Shown piece after piece: positions 35,336 through 43,708 of a stretch of DNA of 60,394 nucleotides. A model generated the notes under the pieces. The model was not told the DNA's origin, searched no databases, and was given only the letters and a program-made list of their open reading frames with translations. Made by a program: the position numbers and the translations under genes. This stretch comes from CAZYCC01 sp964645985 (GTDB lineage: Bacteria > Bacillota > Clostridia > Oscillospirales > CAG-272). The stretch's first letter is position 1. Each line of letters begins with the position of its first letter. Location of the stretch: the NCBI GenBank assembly GCA_964645985.1, contig CAZYCC010000001.1, forward strand, positions 1 to 60,394, given 5' to 3'.

Positions 35336-36346
35336 ATGCAAGTTACCATTCTCGGCAGCGGCGCGTGGGGCACCGCGCTCGGGCAGGTTCTCACCGATAA
35401 CGGCCATCGCGTCACGGTTTACGGTATCGACCGCGCTGAGGTGGAGGACATCGCCCGCTGCCACCGCAACCGCAAGTATTTCGGCGACCACCCCCTGCCC
35501 TCTGCCCTTGCCGCGACAAGCGACCTCTCGATGATTCGCGGCAGCGAGGTGCTTGTCCTCGCCGTCCCGAGCGGCGCGCTGCGCGGCGCGCTGACGCAGG
35601 CGCGAGAGCATATCTGCCGCGGCACGCTCGTCGTTAACGCGGCGAAGGGCTTTGACCGCGAGGGGCGCTGCCGCCTCTCGGATACCATGCGCGAGGTGCT
35701 CGCCGATCGCGTCGATCGCCCGGTCGCGTCGATTATCGGCCCCTCGCACGCGGAGGAGGTGATCGAGCGCATGGTGACGAGCGTCTGCGCCGTCTCATCG
35801 GACGAGGGCAGCGCGCGCGCCGTGCAGCGCCTTTTCTCAAACGACTATCTGCGCTTGTATGTCAACCTCGATGAGGCGGGCGCGGAGTACGGCGCCGCGA
35901 TAAAGAACGTCATCGCCATCGCGTCCGGCATTTTAGTCGGCAGGGGCTACGGCGACAACGCGAAGGCGGCGCTCGTTGCGCGGGGCCTTCGAGAGATGAT
36001 CCGCTACGGCACCGCCAAGGGCGGGCGCGAGCGGACCTACACCGGTCTTACGGGCCTGGGGGACCTCGTCGTCACCTGCTTTAGCGAGCACTCGCGCAAC
36101 TACCGCGCGGGCCTTGCCATCGGCGCGTCAGACGATGCCGCGGCCTTTTTATCCGAGAACCAAATGACGGTCGAGGGTATCGGCGCCTGTCGCGCCATCC
36201 ACGAGGAGCTCGCCGCGGGAGACTTGCGCATCGAGCTGCCGATTGTCGAGGCGCTCTACCGCGTCCTTTTCGAGGGGGCGCGCCCCTCGCGCGAGATAGC
36301 CGCGCTCATGTCCCGCCCGCTCAAAGCGGAGGAGAGCGAGGTCTAA
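35336..36346 (+). CDS. gpsA: NAD(P)H-dependent glycerol-3-phosphate dehydrogenase
   Basis: A 336-residue GpsA of usual length. The dinucleotide-binding glycine motif is ILGSGAWGTALGQVL; catalytic and substrate-site regions include NAAKGFD, GPSHAEEV, AAIKNVIAIASGI and GLTGLGDLVVTC. It makes sn-glycerol-3-phosphate for membrane lipids. It follows uvrB by 84 bases on the same strand. The leader CCCTATCCTCCGACCAAATG has no Shine-Dalgarno sequence. Confidence 0.97.
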   Translation: MQVTILGSGAWGTALGQVLTDNGHRVTVYGIDRAEVEDIARCHRNRKYFGDHPLPSALAATSDLSMIRGSEVLVLAVPSGALRGALTQAREHICRGTLVVNAAKGFDREGRCRLSDTMREVLADRVDRPVASIIGPSHAEEVIERMVTSVCAVSSDEGSARAVQRLFSNDYLRLYVNLDEAGAEYGAAIKNVIAIASGILVGRGYGDNAKAALVARGLREMIRYGTAKGGRERTYTGLTGLGDLVVTCFSEHSRNYRAGLAIGASDDAAAFLSENQMTVEGIGACRAIHEELAAGDLRIELPIVEALYRVLFEGARPSREIAALMSRPLKAEESEV

Positions 36347-36456
36347 CCCGTCACCGCTCACCCCCGCGCCGCAACTTCCCCCGCACCGCGTTCCCCCGCA
36401 ATGGGGTTTTTCCCGCGCCCCGCCCGCACCGCGCGCTGCGGGTTCCCGCGCGGCTC

Positions 36457-36485
36457 TTGACAGGGAGCGGGGTTTTCGGTATACT
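36457..36485 (+). promoter_or_regulatory. Promoter of the M60-like lipoprotein gene
   Basis: TTGACA (36457-36462), 17-base spacer, TATACT (36480-36485), about 48 bases before the ATG. Confidence 0.82.
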
Positions 36486-36533
36486 ATCTTTGGTTCGCGC
36501 TGCGGCGCAAAATCTTTTTTTGAGGTGATTTTT

Positions 36534-37913
36534 ATGAAACATTGCACGAAAATCTTCGCGGCGCTGCTGCTCGCGGCGCTGTTACTCGTTCATCTCGCCG
36601 CCTGCGGCGGCGACAAGGGAACGGGCGACGCGCCGGAGGACTCGGGGAAGACCTCCGAGGCGGTGCCCGAGCAGACTCTCCTCAAAGTCGGCACCTATAA
36701 GTTCACCAACATCGGCACCGGCAAGGAAATCACCTACAACCAAGAGGACGGCAGCCTCACTATCGGGAGAGCCGGGCAGCACGCGGTCGGCATCAACGCC
36801 GTGATGGTCAAGGGCGAGCGCAAGTATGTGCTTGAGTTTGTTTCGGGCGAGGATACTACCGATGGCAAGGGCAAGCAAATCGTCAACTACGAAATGAACA
36901 AAAAAGCTCTGACCGTCTCCAACTTCGGCAAAAAAGAGGTCGCGGTCGAGAGCAACGAGAAGAAAAACACGCAGCAGTGGACAATAGAGGAGGAGAGCGA
37001 GGGCGTTTACGTCATCCGCACGCGCGCTAACGACAAATTCCTTCTTTCGATGACCGAGGACGCGCTCGCGCTCTCCGAGGGCGAGGTGAACGACAGCGCG
37101 CGCTGGAAAATCGAGAGCATCGCCACCGACAACGATTTTTATCTGGAGTATAGCAGCGACGAGGGCAACGTCGCCGTGCGGCTCGCGCTCGATATGCTCG
37201 AGAAAACGCCTATAACCGCCGAGCGCGTGACGGCATGGGCAAACGACATCGAAAAGGTGCTCGACGCCTATGAGGAGCTAACCTCCTTCCACGCGCAGGA
37301 CACGGTTTTCATTCACGCCTACAACTATCAGGGGGTGATGGCGGGCGTTATCGGCACCGATCAAGTGTATGTCAACTGCGGCCCGGGCGAGTGGTTCTAC
37401 ACCGATATGGAGAAGATGGCCAAGCGCGATGAGCTCGGCGTGCACGACGTAAACTTTATGTGCCTGCACGAGATCGGCCACCTCTTCGACTATGATCGCG
37501 GCTGGAATTTCGAGAGCGAGATGACCGCCGACCTCAAGGCGGCGTATGCCCTCTCGGCTATCGAGGGGTCGGTCGCCGCACCCTCCGAGTTTGAGGCGCG
37601 CGATTACTTCGACTACGAGAACATCCACACTGCCTACGAGCGGCTCGGCGGCGGCAGGATGACGCGCGAGTACAGCATTTACCGCCTCGCCGAGCTGATG
37701 ACGAACATCTCCTACGAGATTGGTTGGGATCCCTTCAAGAAGACCTTCGCGTGGTTCCAGTCGCTCTCCCCGGCGGAATACCCCGAGACGGGTTCGGCAA
37801 AATTCGACACCTTCCTCGACAAACTCTCCGAATATAGCGGCAAGGACGTTCCGCCGATGATCCCCGCCTCCGAGCGCGAGATCTGCCGCGAAAAGTTCGA
37901 CGCGAAGTCTTAA
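36534..37913 (+). CDS. Lipoprotein with ricin-like region and M60-like zinc metallopeptidase domain
   Basis: A 459-residue lipoprotein; GAGGTG precedes ATG 36534 and the lipobox is LVHLAAC. Residues about 45-200 show a beta-rich region with repeated QWTIEEESEGVYVIRTRAN and ARWKIESIATDNDF-type turns, suggestive of a ricin-type lectin fold. The C-terminal half carries a gluzincin zinc site HEIGH at residues 312-316, followed by a possible third ligand in NFESEMTADL. This HExxH...E layout and the flanking sequence resemble peptidase M60 (enhancin-like, glycoprotein- or mucin-active). The family assignment is moderate. It has its own promoter and would act on the cell surface. Confidence 0.75.
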   Translation: MKHCTKIFAALLLAALLLVHLAACGGDKGTGDAPEDSGKTSEAVPEQTLLKVGTYKFTNIGTGKEITYNQEDGSLTIGRAGQHAVGINAVMVKGERKYVLEFVSGEDTTDGKGKQIVNYEMNKKALTVSNFGKKEVAVESNEKKNTQQWTIEEESEGVYVIRTRANDKFLLSMTEDALALSEGEVNDSARWKIESIATDNDFYLEYSSDEGNVAVRLALDMLEKTPITAERVTAWANDIEKVLDAYEELTSFHAQDTVFIHAYNYQGVMAGVIGTDQVYVNCGPGEWFYTDMEKMAKRDELGVHDVNFMCLHEIGHLFDYDRGWNFESEMTADLKAAYALSAIEGSVAAPSEFEARDYFDYENIHTAYERLGGGRMTREYSIYRLAELMTNISYEIGWDPFKKTFAWFQSLSPAEYPETGSAKFDTFLDKLSEYSGKDVPPMIPASEREICREKFDAKS

Positions 37914-37986
37914 GCGGCAAGGGGTCCCGCGCCCCGGGCAGGCCCGCCGCAAGAAAACACTATCGCCCCCCTCCCCCCGAATAACC

Positions 37987-39282
37987 ATGCTCGATATTAA
38001 GTTCATTCGCGACAACCCCGACCTTGTGCGGGAGAACCTGCGGCGGCGCTTTCGCGAGGACCTTGTACCTCTCGTCGACGAGGTCACGGCGCTCTACGAG
38101 GAGCAGCTCGCGGCGAAGCATCGCGCAGAGGATCTGCGCGCGGCGCGCAACCGCCTGAGCCGCGAAATCGGCGCGCTCATGGGCCGCGGGGAGCGCGAGG
38201 CGGCGGAGGTGCGCAAGCGCGAGGTCGCGGCAAACGCGGATGAAATGAAGGCGCTCGGCGATCGCGCGGGCGCGCTTGAAACTCAAATCGCGGAGATTTG
38301 CCGGCGCCTGCCGAATATCGTCGACCCCACCGTGCCGGTCGGGCGCGATGAGAGCGAGAACGTCGAGCGCGAGCGCTTCGGGGAACCGAAAGTGCCGCCC
38401 TTTGAAATTCCCTACCACGCCGATTTGCTCGAGCGCTTCGCGGGCCTTGACAAGAGCGCGGCGGCGCGCGTGGCGGGGGAGGGGTTCTACTACCTCATGG
38501 GAGATATTGCGCGCCTGCACTCGGCGGTGCTCTCCTATGCGCGCGACTTTATGATCGCGCGCGGCTTCACCTACGTCATCCCGCCCTATCTCATCCGCAG
38601 CGAGATCGCCGCGAATGTCATGAGCTTCGCCGAAATGGACGCGATGATGTACAAGATTGAGGGCGAGGACCTCTACCTCATCGGCACAAGCGAGCACTCG
38701 ATGATGGGGCGCTTCGCCGGGCAAATGCTTGCCTCGGAGGACCTGCCCCTCACGCTGACCTCCTACTCGCCCTGTTTTCGCAAGGAAAAGGGCGCGCACG
38801 GGCTGGAGGAGCGCGGGATCTACCGCATCCATCAGTTTGAAAAGCAGGAGATGCTCGTCATCTGCCGCCCGGAGGATAGCCCCGCCTGGTTTGAGCGAAT
38901 GTGGCGCATGAGCGTGGAGCTCTTTCGATCGCTTGAGGTTCCGGTGCGCACGCTCGAGTGCTGCACCGGGGATCTCGCCGACCTCAAGGTCAAGTCCTAC
39001 GATGTCGAGGCGTGGTCGCCGCGGCAGGGGAAATATTTCGAGGTCTGCTCTTGCTCGAACTTAGGGGACGCGCAGGCGCGCCGCTTGGGCCTTCGCGCGA
39101 AGAGCAAGGACGGCGCGCGCTTCCTGCCGCACACGCTCAACAACACGGTCGCCGCGCCGCCGCGTATGCTCATCGCCCTCATCGAGAACAACCTCGCGTT
39201 TGACGGCGCGCGCTACACCGTCGCCGTCCCGCCCGCCCTGCGCCCCTATATGGGCGGCAAGGAGCTCATCGAGGAGCAGTGA
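37987..39282 (+). CDS. serS: Seryl-tRNA synthetase
   Basis: A 431-residue class II synthetase, usual length. Residues 1-110 form the N-terminal coiled-coil arm that grips tRNA-Ser; motif 2 appears as CFRKEKGAHGLEERGIYRIH. Motif 3 reads LNNTVAAPPRMLIALIENN where most bacterial SerS have a LNGSGLAVGR-type sequence; the conserved Arg is kept. It charges tRNA-Ser with serine. No Shine-Dalgarno sequence precedes ATG 37987; the leader is C-rich. No T-box is seen in the 70-base upstream spacer. A terminator lies at 39409-39440. Confidence 0.96.
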   Translation: MLDIKFIRDNPDLVRENLRRRFREDLVPLVDEVTALYEEQLAAKHRAEDLRAARNRLSREIGALMGRGEREAAEVRKREVAANADEMKALGDRAGALETQIAEICRRLPNIVDPTVPVGRDESENVERERFGEPKVPPFEIPYHADLLERFAGLDKSAAARVAGEGFYYLMGDIARLHSAVLSYARDFMIARGFTYVIPPYLIRSEIAANVMSFAEMDAMMYKIEGEDLYLIGTSEHSMMGRFAGQMLASEDLPLTLTSYSPCFRKEKGAHGLEERGIYRIHQFEKQEMLVICRPEDSPAWFERMWRMSVELFRSLEVPVRTLECCTGDLADLKVKSYDVEAWSPRQGKYFEVCSCSNLGDAQARRLGLRAKSKDGARFLPHTLNNTVAAPPRMLIALIENNLAFDGARYTVAVPPALRPYMGGKELIEEQ

Positions 39283-39408
39283 GCGCGCCTGTGCCCGCCT
39301 CCCGCAAAACTCCTCCCGCGCCGGGAGTACGTTTCGCGTGAAACACCCGTCATCGCAAAAACCCGCGAGCCCTTCTCTCATAACACCGTGCGTCCCCTCA
39401 CCCCACGA

Positions 39409-39440
39409 AAAACCGCCCGAGCCATTGCTCGGGCGGTTTT
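39409..39440 (+). terminator. Terminator of serS
   Basis: AAAACCGCCCGAGC / GCTCGGGCGGTTTT forms a perfect 14-bp stem with a 4-base loop, about 125 bases after the stop codon. Confidence 0.88.
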
Positions 39441-39487
39441 CTCATCTCCCACGGTTTTCTGTCCCCCGCGAGCGATGCGCCGCCGAA

Positions 39488-39556
39488 CCACTACTAACCA
39501 CAATCCACTCACCACTAACCACTACAGCCCACTATCCACTACTCACTAATCACTGC
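39488..39556. repeat. Heptanucleotide array (YCACTWN) overlapping a stop codon
   Basis: Units include CCACTAC, CCACAAT, CCACTCA, CCACTAA, CCACTAC, CCACTAT, CCACTAC, TCACTAA, TCACTGC with 3-base breaks. The last unit contains the TGA stop of the minus-strand methyltransferase gene. Confidence 0.85.
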
Positions 39557-40290
39557 GCGCGAAGCGCGCGATGTGCCACCGCGAAGGCGAGGATTGCCGC
39601 CGCGCTCGATGTGGGGAGCGCGACGAAGGGGCGCGCGTAGGGGATTTTCACCGAGAGGTCGGAGGCGGCGCGGTAGGCGGCGGAAACGCCGCGCCGCTCC
39701 CCGCCGATGAGCAGCAGCAGCGGCAGCGCGAGGTCCGCCTCATCGAGCGGGACCGCGCCGCGACTATCGGCAAGGAGAATCCGGTAGCCCGAACCTGAAA
39801 AGAGCGCGCGCAGGTCGCTCGCGGTCGGCACGGCGTAGAGCGGGAGCAGCTCGGACGCGCCGGCGGAGGCGCGGCAGACGGTCGGCGCCGCGCTCATCCA
39901 GTTGCGCGGCGGGAGCAGCACCCCGCTCGCTCCGGCGGGATAGAGCGCGCGCAGCGCGAAGGCAAAGTTGTAGGGGTCCTCCACGCCGTCAAGGAAGACG
40001 AAAAACCCCCGCGCGGGCAGCTCCCGCAGCGGCAGGAGCGCCTTCTCGCCGCAGGAAAAGAGCAGCCCGCCGTGAGACTTCCCTCTCGCGCGCGCGTCAA
40101 GCTCCCCGCGCGGGAGAAGATCAAGCGCGAAGCCGCGCTCATCGGCCTTGGCGCGCAGGAAAGCGTACTCGCGCGGGCGGCGGCGCACGAGCTCCTCATC
40201 GTAGAGGACGCGCGAAATAGGTCTCCCGCCTGCAAGCACGGCGCGGAAGGAGACGATTCCCTCGAAGAGGGGGGAGGGGGGCGTTTGCAA
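39550..40290 (-). CDS. SpoU/TrmH-family RNA 2'-O-methyltransferase
   Basis: A 246-residue SPOUT-class protein. Motif 1 is seen as FLDGVEDPYNFAFALRALYP with the conserved Asn, then CRASAGASE; motif 2 is LLLLIGGERRG; motif 3 is VALPTSSAAAILAF, where the usual SLN is TSS. It should methylate a ribose in rRNA or tRNA; the target is not known. No ATG is available: TTG at 40290 is the only start near the N-terminus and has no Shine-Dalgarno sequence. It follows the Ppx/GppA gene by 20 bases, so the two are probably co-transcribed. Its stop codon lies inside a heptanucleotide array. Confidence 0.85.
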   Translation of the reverse strand: MQTPPSPLFEGIVSFRAVLAGGRPISRVLYDEELVRRRPREYAFLRAKADERGFALDLLPRGELDARARGKSHGGLLFSCGEKALLPLRELPARGFFVFLDGVEDPYNFAFALRALYPAGASGVLLPPRNWMSAAPTVCRASAGASELLPLYAVPTASDLRALFSGSGYRILLADSRGAVPLDEADLALPLLLLIGGERRGVSAAYRAASDLSVKIPYARPFVALPTSSAAAILAFAVAHRALRAQ

Positions 40291-40310
40291 GGGCGTTTAC
40301 CCCGCTTGTG

Positions 40311-41222
40311 TCAAGAGATGGGAAAAGAGCGGTCTCCCGCGAGGACGGCTGCGGCGACGCCCTCGCGCAGACCCCCCTCGGGGACAAGGAGGCTCGCCGC
40401 GCCAAAGCGCGCGGCCGCCTCATCGTAGACGAGCATCCCGGGGAGAAGCACGCGGTAGCGGTCGGGGAAGCGCGCGCGCATTTCCTCAAGGTCCCGCCCC
40501 GCAAGGTAAGCCGAAAGCTGCGCGCGAAAGGCGGGGAGGGTGAGCGCGCGCGCCCCCGATTCGCTCGCGCTCGCCCGATTGAGAAACGCCACCGCCTTCG
40601 CCGTCCCGCCGACCGGGAGGAGCGGCAGCCCGACCTCAGGCGCGGGGATTTCATCGAACGCCCCCCCCGCGCGCGCGCGGATTTCCTCCGCCTCGGCGGC
40701 GGTGGGGAACTCGCCGCAGACAAAGTCCCGCGTGAGCGAGAGCGCGCCGAAGGGAAGAGATCGCGCGAGCTTGACTGTCTCCCCCGCAAAGAGGATGACC
40801 TCGGTCGATCCGCCGCCCATATCAAGGACGATCCCCTCCCGCGGAGGCGGGTTCATCGAGGCGATCGCCCCGCGAAAGGAGAGCGCCGCCTCCTCCTCGC
40901 CGGAGAGCACCCGCACAGAAACGCCTGTGCGCTCTCGCACCTCGCGGGCGGCAGATTGCGGATCGCGCAGGCGGCGAAAAACCGCCGTGGCGACGGCGGC
41001 GATCGGGGCGGTCGGGCAGAGCGCGCGAATATCGGCGCAAAAGGCGGTAAGCGCGCCGCAGAGAAGGTCTATCCCCTCGCGGGAAAACCTCCCGTCCTCG
41101 AGATAACGCAGCAGCTGCAAGGTCGCAGAGCGCGCGCGCAGGGGTTTGCCTTCCTTCGAGAAGATCGTATATTTGCCGGTGTTCGAGCCGATGTCGATGA
41201 CGGCGAGGGCGGGCAAAGGCAT
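40311..41222 (-). CDS. Ppx/GppA family phosphatase
   Basis: A 303-residue exopolyphosphatase / guanosine pentaphosphate phosphatase N-terminal-type protein. The actin-like fold phosphate motifs are visible: AVIDIGSNTGKYTIF at the start, AVATAVFRRL, LSGEEEAALSFRGA and IVLDMGGGSTEVILF. It lacks the C-terminal HD-like domain of longer Ppx proteins. It would cleave polyphosphate or pppGpp in the cytoplasm. No Shine-Dalgarno sequence; the leader before ATG 41222 is pyrimidine-rich (CTCTCTTTTTTCT). Confidence 0.93.
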   Translation of the reverse strand: MPLPALAVIDIGSNTGKYTIFSKEGKPLRARSATLQLLRYLEDGRFSREGIDLLCGALTAFCADIRALCPTAPIAAVATAVFRRLRDPQSAAREVRERTGVSVRVLSGEEEAALSFRGAIASMNPPPREGIVLDMGGGSTEVILFAGETVKLARSLPFGALSLTRDFVCGEFPTAAEAEEIRARAGGAFDEIPAPEVGLPLLPVGGTAKAVAFLNRASASESGARALTLPAFRAQLSAYLAGRDLEEMRARFPDRYRVLLPGMLVYDEAAARFGAASLLVPEGGLREGVAAAVLAGDRSFPIS

Positions 41223-41450
41223 AGAAAAAAGAGAGAAAGTTTCACCGCGCGCTTGCCTCCATGGGCTCTCGCCCGGGCTCTCGCCACGGGCTCTCGCCCG
41301 GGCACACCCGCGCGCGGGTGATGCGCGGGCCGCGCAGGGCTCGGCGTCGGCGCGCCGCCAAAGGGGGGCAGCCCTCCCCCGCGCAGTGGGAGAGGGGATT
41401 CTCCCGGCCTCCTCGCGAGGGGTGAGCGCGGGAGATGCGCGCCGCGCGCC

Positions 41451-43016
41451 TCACTGCACGAGGCCGAGCGGCATCACTTCCTCGGCAAGGGCGCGCTGCG
41501 CGGGGGTGCCGAGGTCCCAGTCGACGCCGTAGAAGGCGAGGCGGGTGCCGCTGCCGTTGTAGGTATCGGCGGAGATCATCCGCCGCGCCTCGTAGCGCAG
41601 CTCGAAGCGGTAGTCGGTGTTGCCGTAGTTATCGTAGGAGATCATGCGCGTGAGGTCGCCGTTAGCGTCGTAGCTGTAGTCGATGCGGTCGCTCATCGCG
41701 CCCTCGCGGTAGCTGATCTTTCGCACGAGCGCGCCGCTCGCGTTGTAGCTGTTCTCCTCACCCTCGAGAAGAGCGTCGCTTTTGTCATAGGCGAGGTCCG
41801 AGGTGACGCGCCCGGCGGCGTCGTAGGTAATCTCGCGCCGCGCTAGATCGCCCTCGGAGGAGTACTCGGTGCGCTTCGCGCGATAGGCGGGGTCGGAGCC
41901 GCTCGCCGCCGTCCACTCCTCCTCCCAGCCGGAGGTGCGCACGCCGTTCTCATCAAAGGACATTTCGCTCGTGACGCTCCCGTCCTCGCCGAAGGTCCGC
42001 TCAAACGAGCCGCCCACCGATCCGTCCTCCTCGTAGCAGGTCCAGCCGGTGGCGCGCCCCTCGCCATCGGTGCGGTAGACGAAGGGATAGACGCGCGCCT
42101 CCCAAGATCCCTCGGGAGGGATACTCCCGTCCTCGCCGAGCGTGAAGCTCGCCTCGCGCGTGAGGTTCCCGAACTCATCAAGGTCCCGCACGCGCGCGCC
42201 GCCCGCTGCCTCAACGGTCATCTCGCGCGAAAGGCGCCCCGCCTCATCGTAGCTGTAAGTCTTCTCGCGAAGGAGCGTGTCGCCCTCGTAGGTGCGGTCG
42301 ATGAGCGGCAGGTCGCCCGCGCCGTAGGTCACCTCGCGCAGCAGCTCCCCCGCGCTGCCGGTCGTCGTTGAGGAGAGCAGGCGCTCCTCGCTCTCCCCCT
42401 CGGGGGTGCCGTAGGTAAAGCGGGTGAGCGTCGTGCGCGCGCCCTCGCCGTAGACGCTGTAGGTGACCTCGGAGAGCCGCCCGCGCTCATCGTAGCGGTC
42501 ATCGTAGGCAAACCCGGCCGTGACGCTCCCGCCGCCCGCGGCGTAGGTGAGCTGCCGCGTGACGGTTCCCTCCCCGTTCTCGGTCGTCTCAAGGGTGAGC
42601 GCGCCCGCGCTGTCGTAAGTGTAGCGCGTGACGCTCCGCACGGTCATCTCCTCTCCCTCGCCCGGCTCATACTCGGTGACGCGCACGGGATTGCCGTCGC
42701 GGTAGCGCGTCGTTGAGAGGCGCCGCCCCGCCTCATCGAAGGTATAGCGCGCCGTCGGGACACCCTTGACCGCGACGGTCAGTTCATCCTCGCTCCACTC
42801 ATAGGTGTACTCGGTGACGCTGTCGGCAAGGTAGTCGTAGACGCGGGAGGCGGTCGGGATGAACGGCCCCTCCTGCGCGGGCGGCTCCTCGCCGTAGCCG
42901 CTCGGCGCCTGCGCCTCCGGGAAGAGGTCGAGGTTGTCCCCTAATACGTCCGCGCAGGAGAGCAGCGCCGCCGGCAGAATCAGTAGGGCGGCGATTGCCG
43001 AAAATAAGCGTTTCAT
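41451..43016 (-). CDS. YD-repeat (Rhs-like) lipoprotein
   Basis: About 521 residues from ATG 43016; ATG 43028, four codons earlier, is equally possible and neither has a Shine-Dalgarno sequence. The signal peptide ends in lipobox ILPAALLSC. From about residue 60 to 490 there are many Rhs/YD-type units, such as YSYDEAGRLSREMT, YDAAGRVTSDLAYD and YSYDANGDLTRMISYDNYG. These form extended beta-hairpins; in true Rhs toxins they build a shell, but no C-terminal toxin or core domain is present here. The function is unknown, possibly cell-surface binding. The promoter at 43333-43362 implies a leader of about 300 bases. Confidence 0.82.
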   Translation of the reverse strand: MKRLFSAIAALLILPAALLSCADVLGDNLDLFPEAQAPSGYGEEPPAQEGPFIPTASRVYDYLADSVTEYTYEWSEDELTVAVKGVPTARYTFDEAGRRLSTTRYRDGNPVRVTEYEPGEGEEMTVRSVTRYTYDSAGALTLETTENGEGTVTRQLTYAAGGGSVTAGFAYDDRYDERGRLSEVTYSVYGEGARTTLTRFTYGTPEGESEERLLSSTTTGSAGELLREVTYGAGDLPLIDRTYEGDTLLREKTYSYDEAGRLSREMTVEAAGGARVRDLDEFGNLTREASFTLGEDGSIPPEGSWEARVYPFVYRTDGEGRATGWTCYEEDGSVGGSFERTFGEDGSVTSEMSFDENGVRTSGWEEEWTAASGSDPAYRAKRTEYSSEGDLARREITYDAAGRVTSDLAYDKSDALLEGEENSYNASGALVRKISYREGAMSDRIDYSYDANGDLTRMISYDNYGNTDYRFELRYEARRMISADTYNGSGTRLAFYGVDWDLGTPAQRALAEEVMPLGLVQ

Positions 43017-43332
43017 CGCAAGTGTCATTTTGTTTTTCGCGAGATTCCCGCGCGAGGACGAGTGAGGCGGAGTCGCGAGGCTCGTCGCGCTCATCGCGGC
43101 CCTCGAGGAGCCTCGGGGAGCGGGAAATTCCATCGCGCGCCCGCGCCGCGCGGCGGCGATCGTCACCTTTGCCCCTGCTCGCGCGGGGAGGTTTATTTCG
43201 GGAGAGGCGATTTTGCCCTGAGCCCGGGTTGTCCCGCGCCGCGCCTCACCGGGTGAGGCGGTTCTCTCCCCCGTAATCCTTCGCTCCGCGCGGGCTCCGC
43301 CGCGCCGTGCGGGAGACCTATTCACGCGAAAT

Positions 43333-43362
43333 ATTATACCCCGCCCCTCCCCCTCTTGTCAA
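43333..43362 (-). promoter_or_regulatory. Promoter of the YD-repeat lipoprotein gene
   Basis: Minus-strand TTGACA (43357-43362), 18-base spacer, TATAAT (43333-43338). Confidence 0.78.
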
Positions 43363-43630
43363 GCGCGCCGCCTCACCGCCGTGCCGATCTCTCGCGCCGC
43401 CGCCGCCGTGCCGCCGCTCCCCGTGGGGATTCCCCCGCACCCTCCCTCGCCGCGTCACTCGCGCGGTCTGTGTGAGCTCGTTTCATTGCCCCGCGCCCCT
43501 TCCCGCCGAGGATTCTCCTCCCGTCCGCTCGCGCGATCTCCCCCCGCTCCCCCTATCTCCCGCGAAATTCGCTCTTGCGTGCGCCGCCGCGCTTGCTCCC
43601 TCGTGCCGCCTCGCCCCGCCCCCTCGCGCA

Positions 43631-43661
43631 AAACTCCCCCCGCCTTTGGCGAGGGGAGTTT
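43631..43661 (-). terminator. Terminator after the dockerin/F5-8C gene
   Basis: AAACTCCCC / GGGGAGTTT with an inner GCC/GGC stem. It lies 48 bases after the stop codon at 43709 and has T-rich sequence on both strands. Confidence 0.65.
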
Positions 43662-43708
43662 GTTTTGTTCGCTAACTGCCGCGTTCCTTATCGGGAATCC
43701 TCGCGGGA

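Larger units (their letters stand above)
43029..43708. other. Intergenic region with promoter, terminator and recurring filler motifs
   Basis: No gene. Beyond the promoter (43333-43362) and terminator (43631-43661) it holds words such as CGCCGTGCCG and TTCCCCCGCACC that recur in the spacers at 32893-33229 and 36347-36430. Confidence 0.45.
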
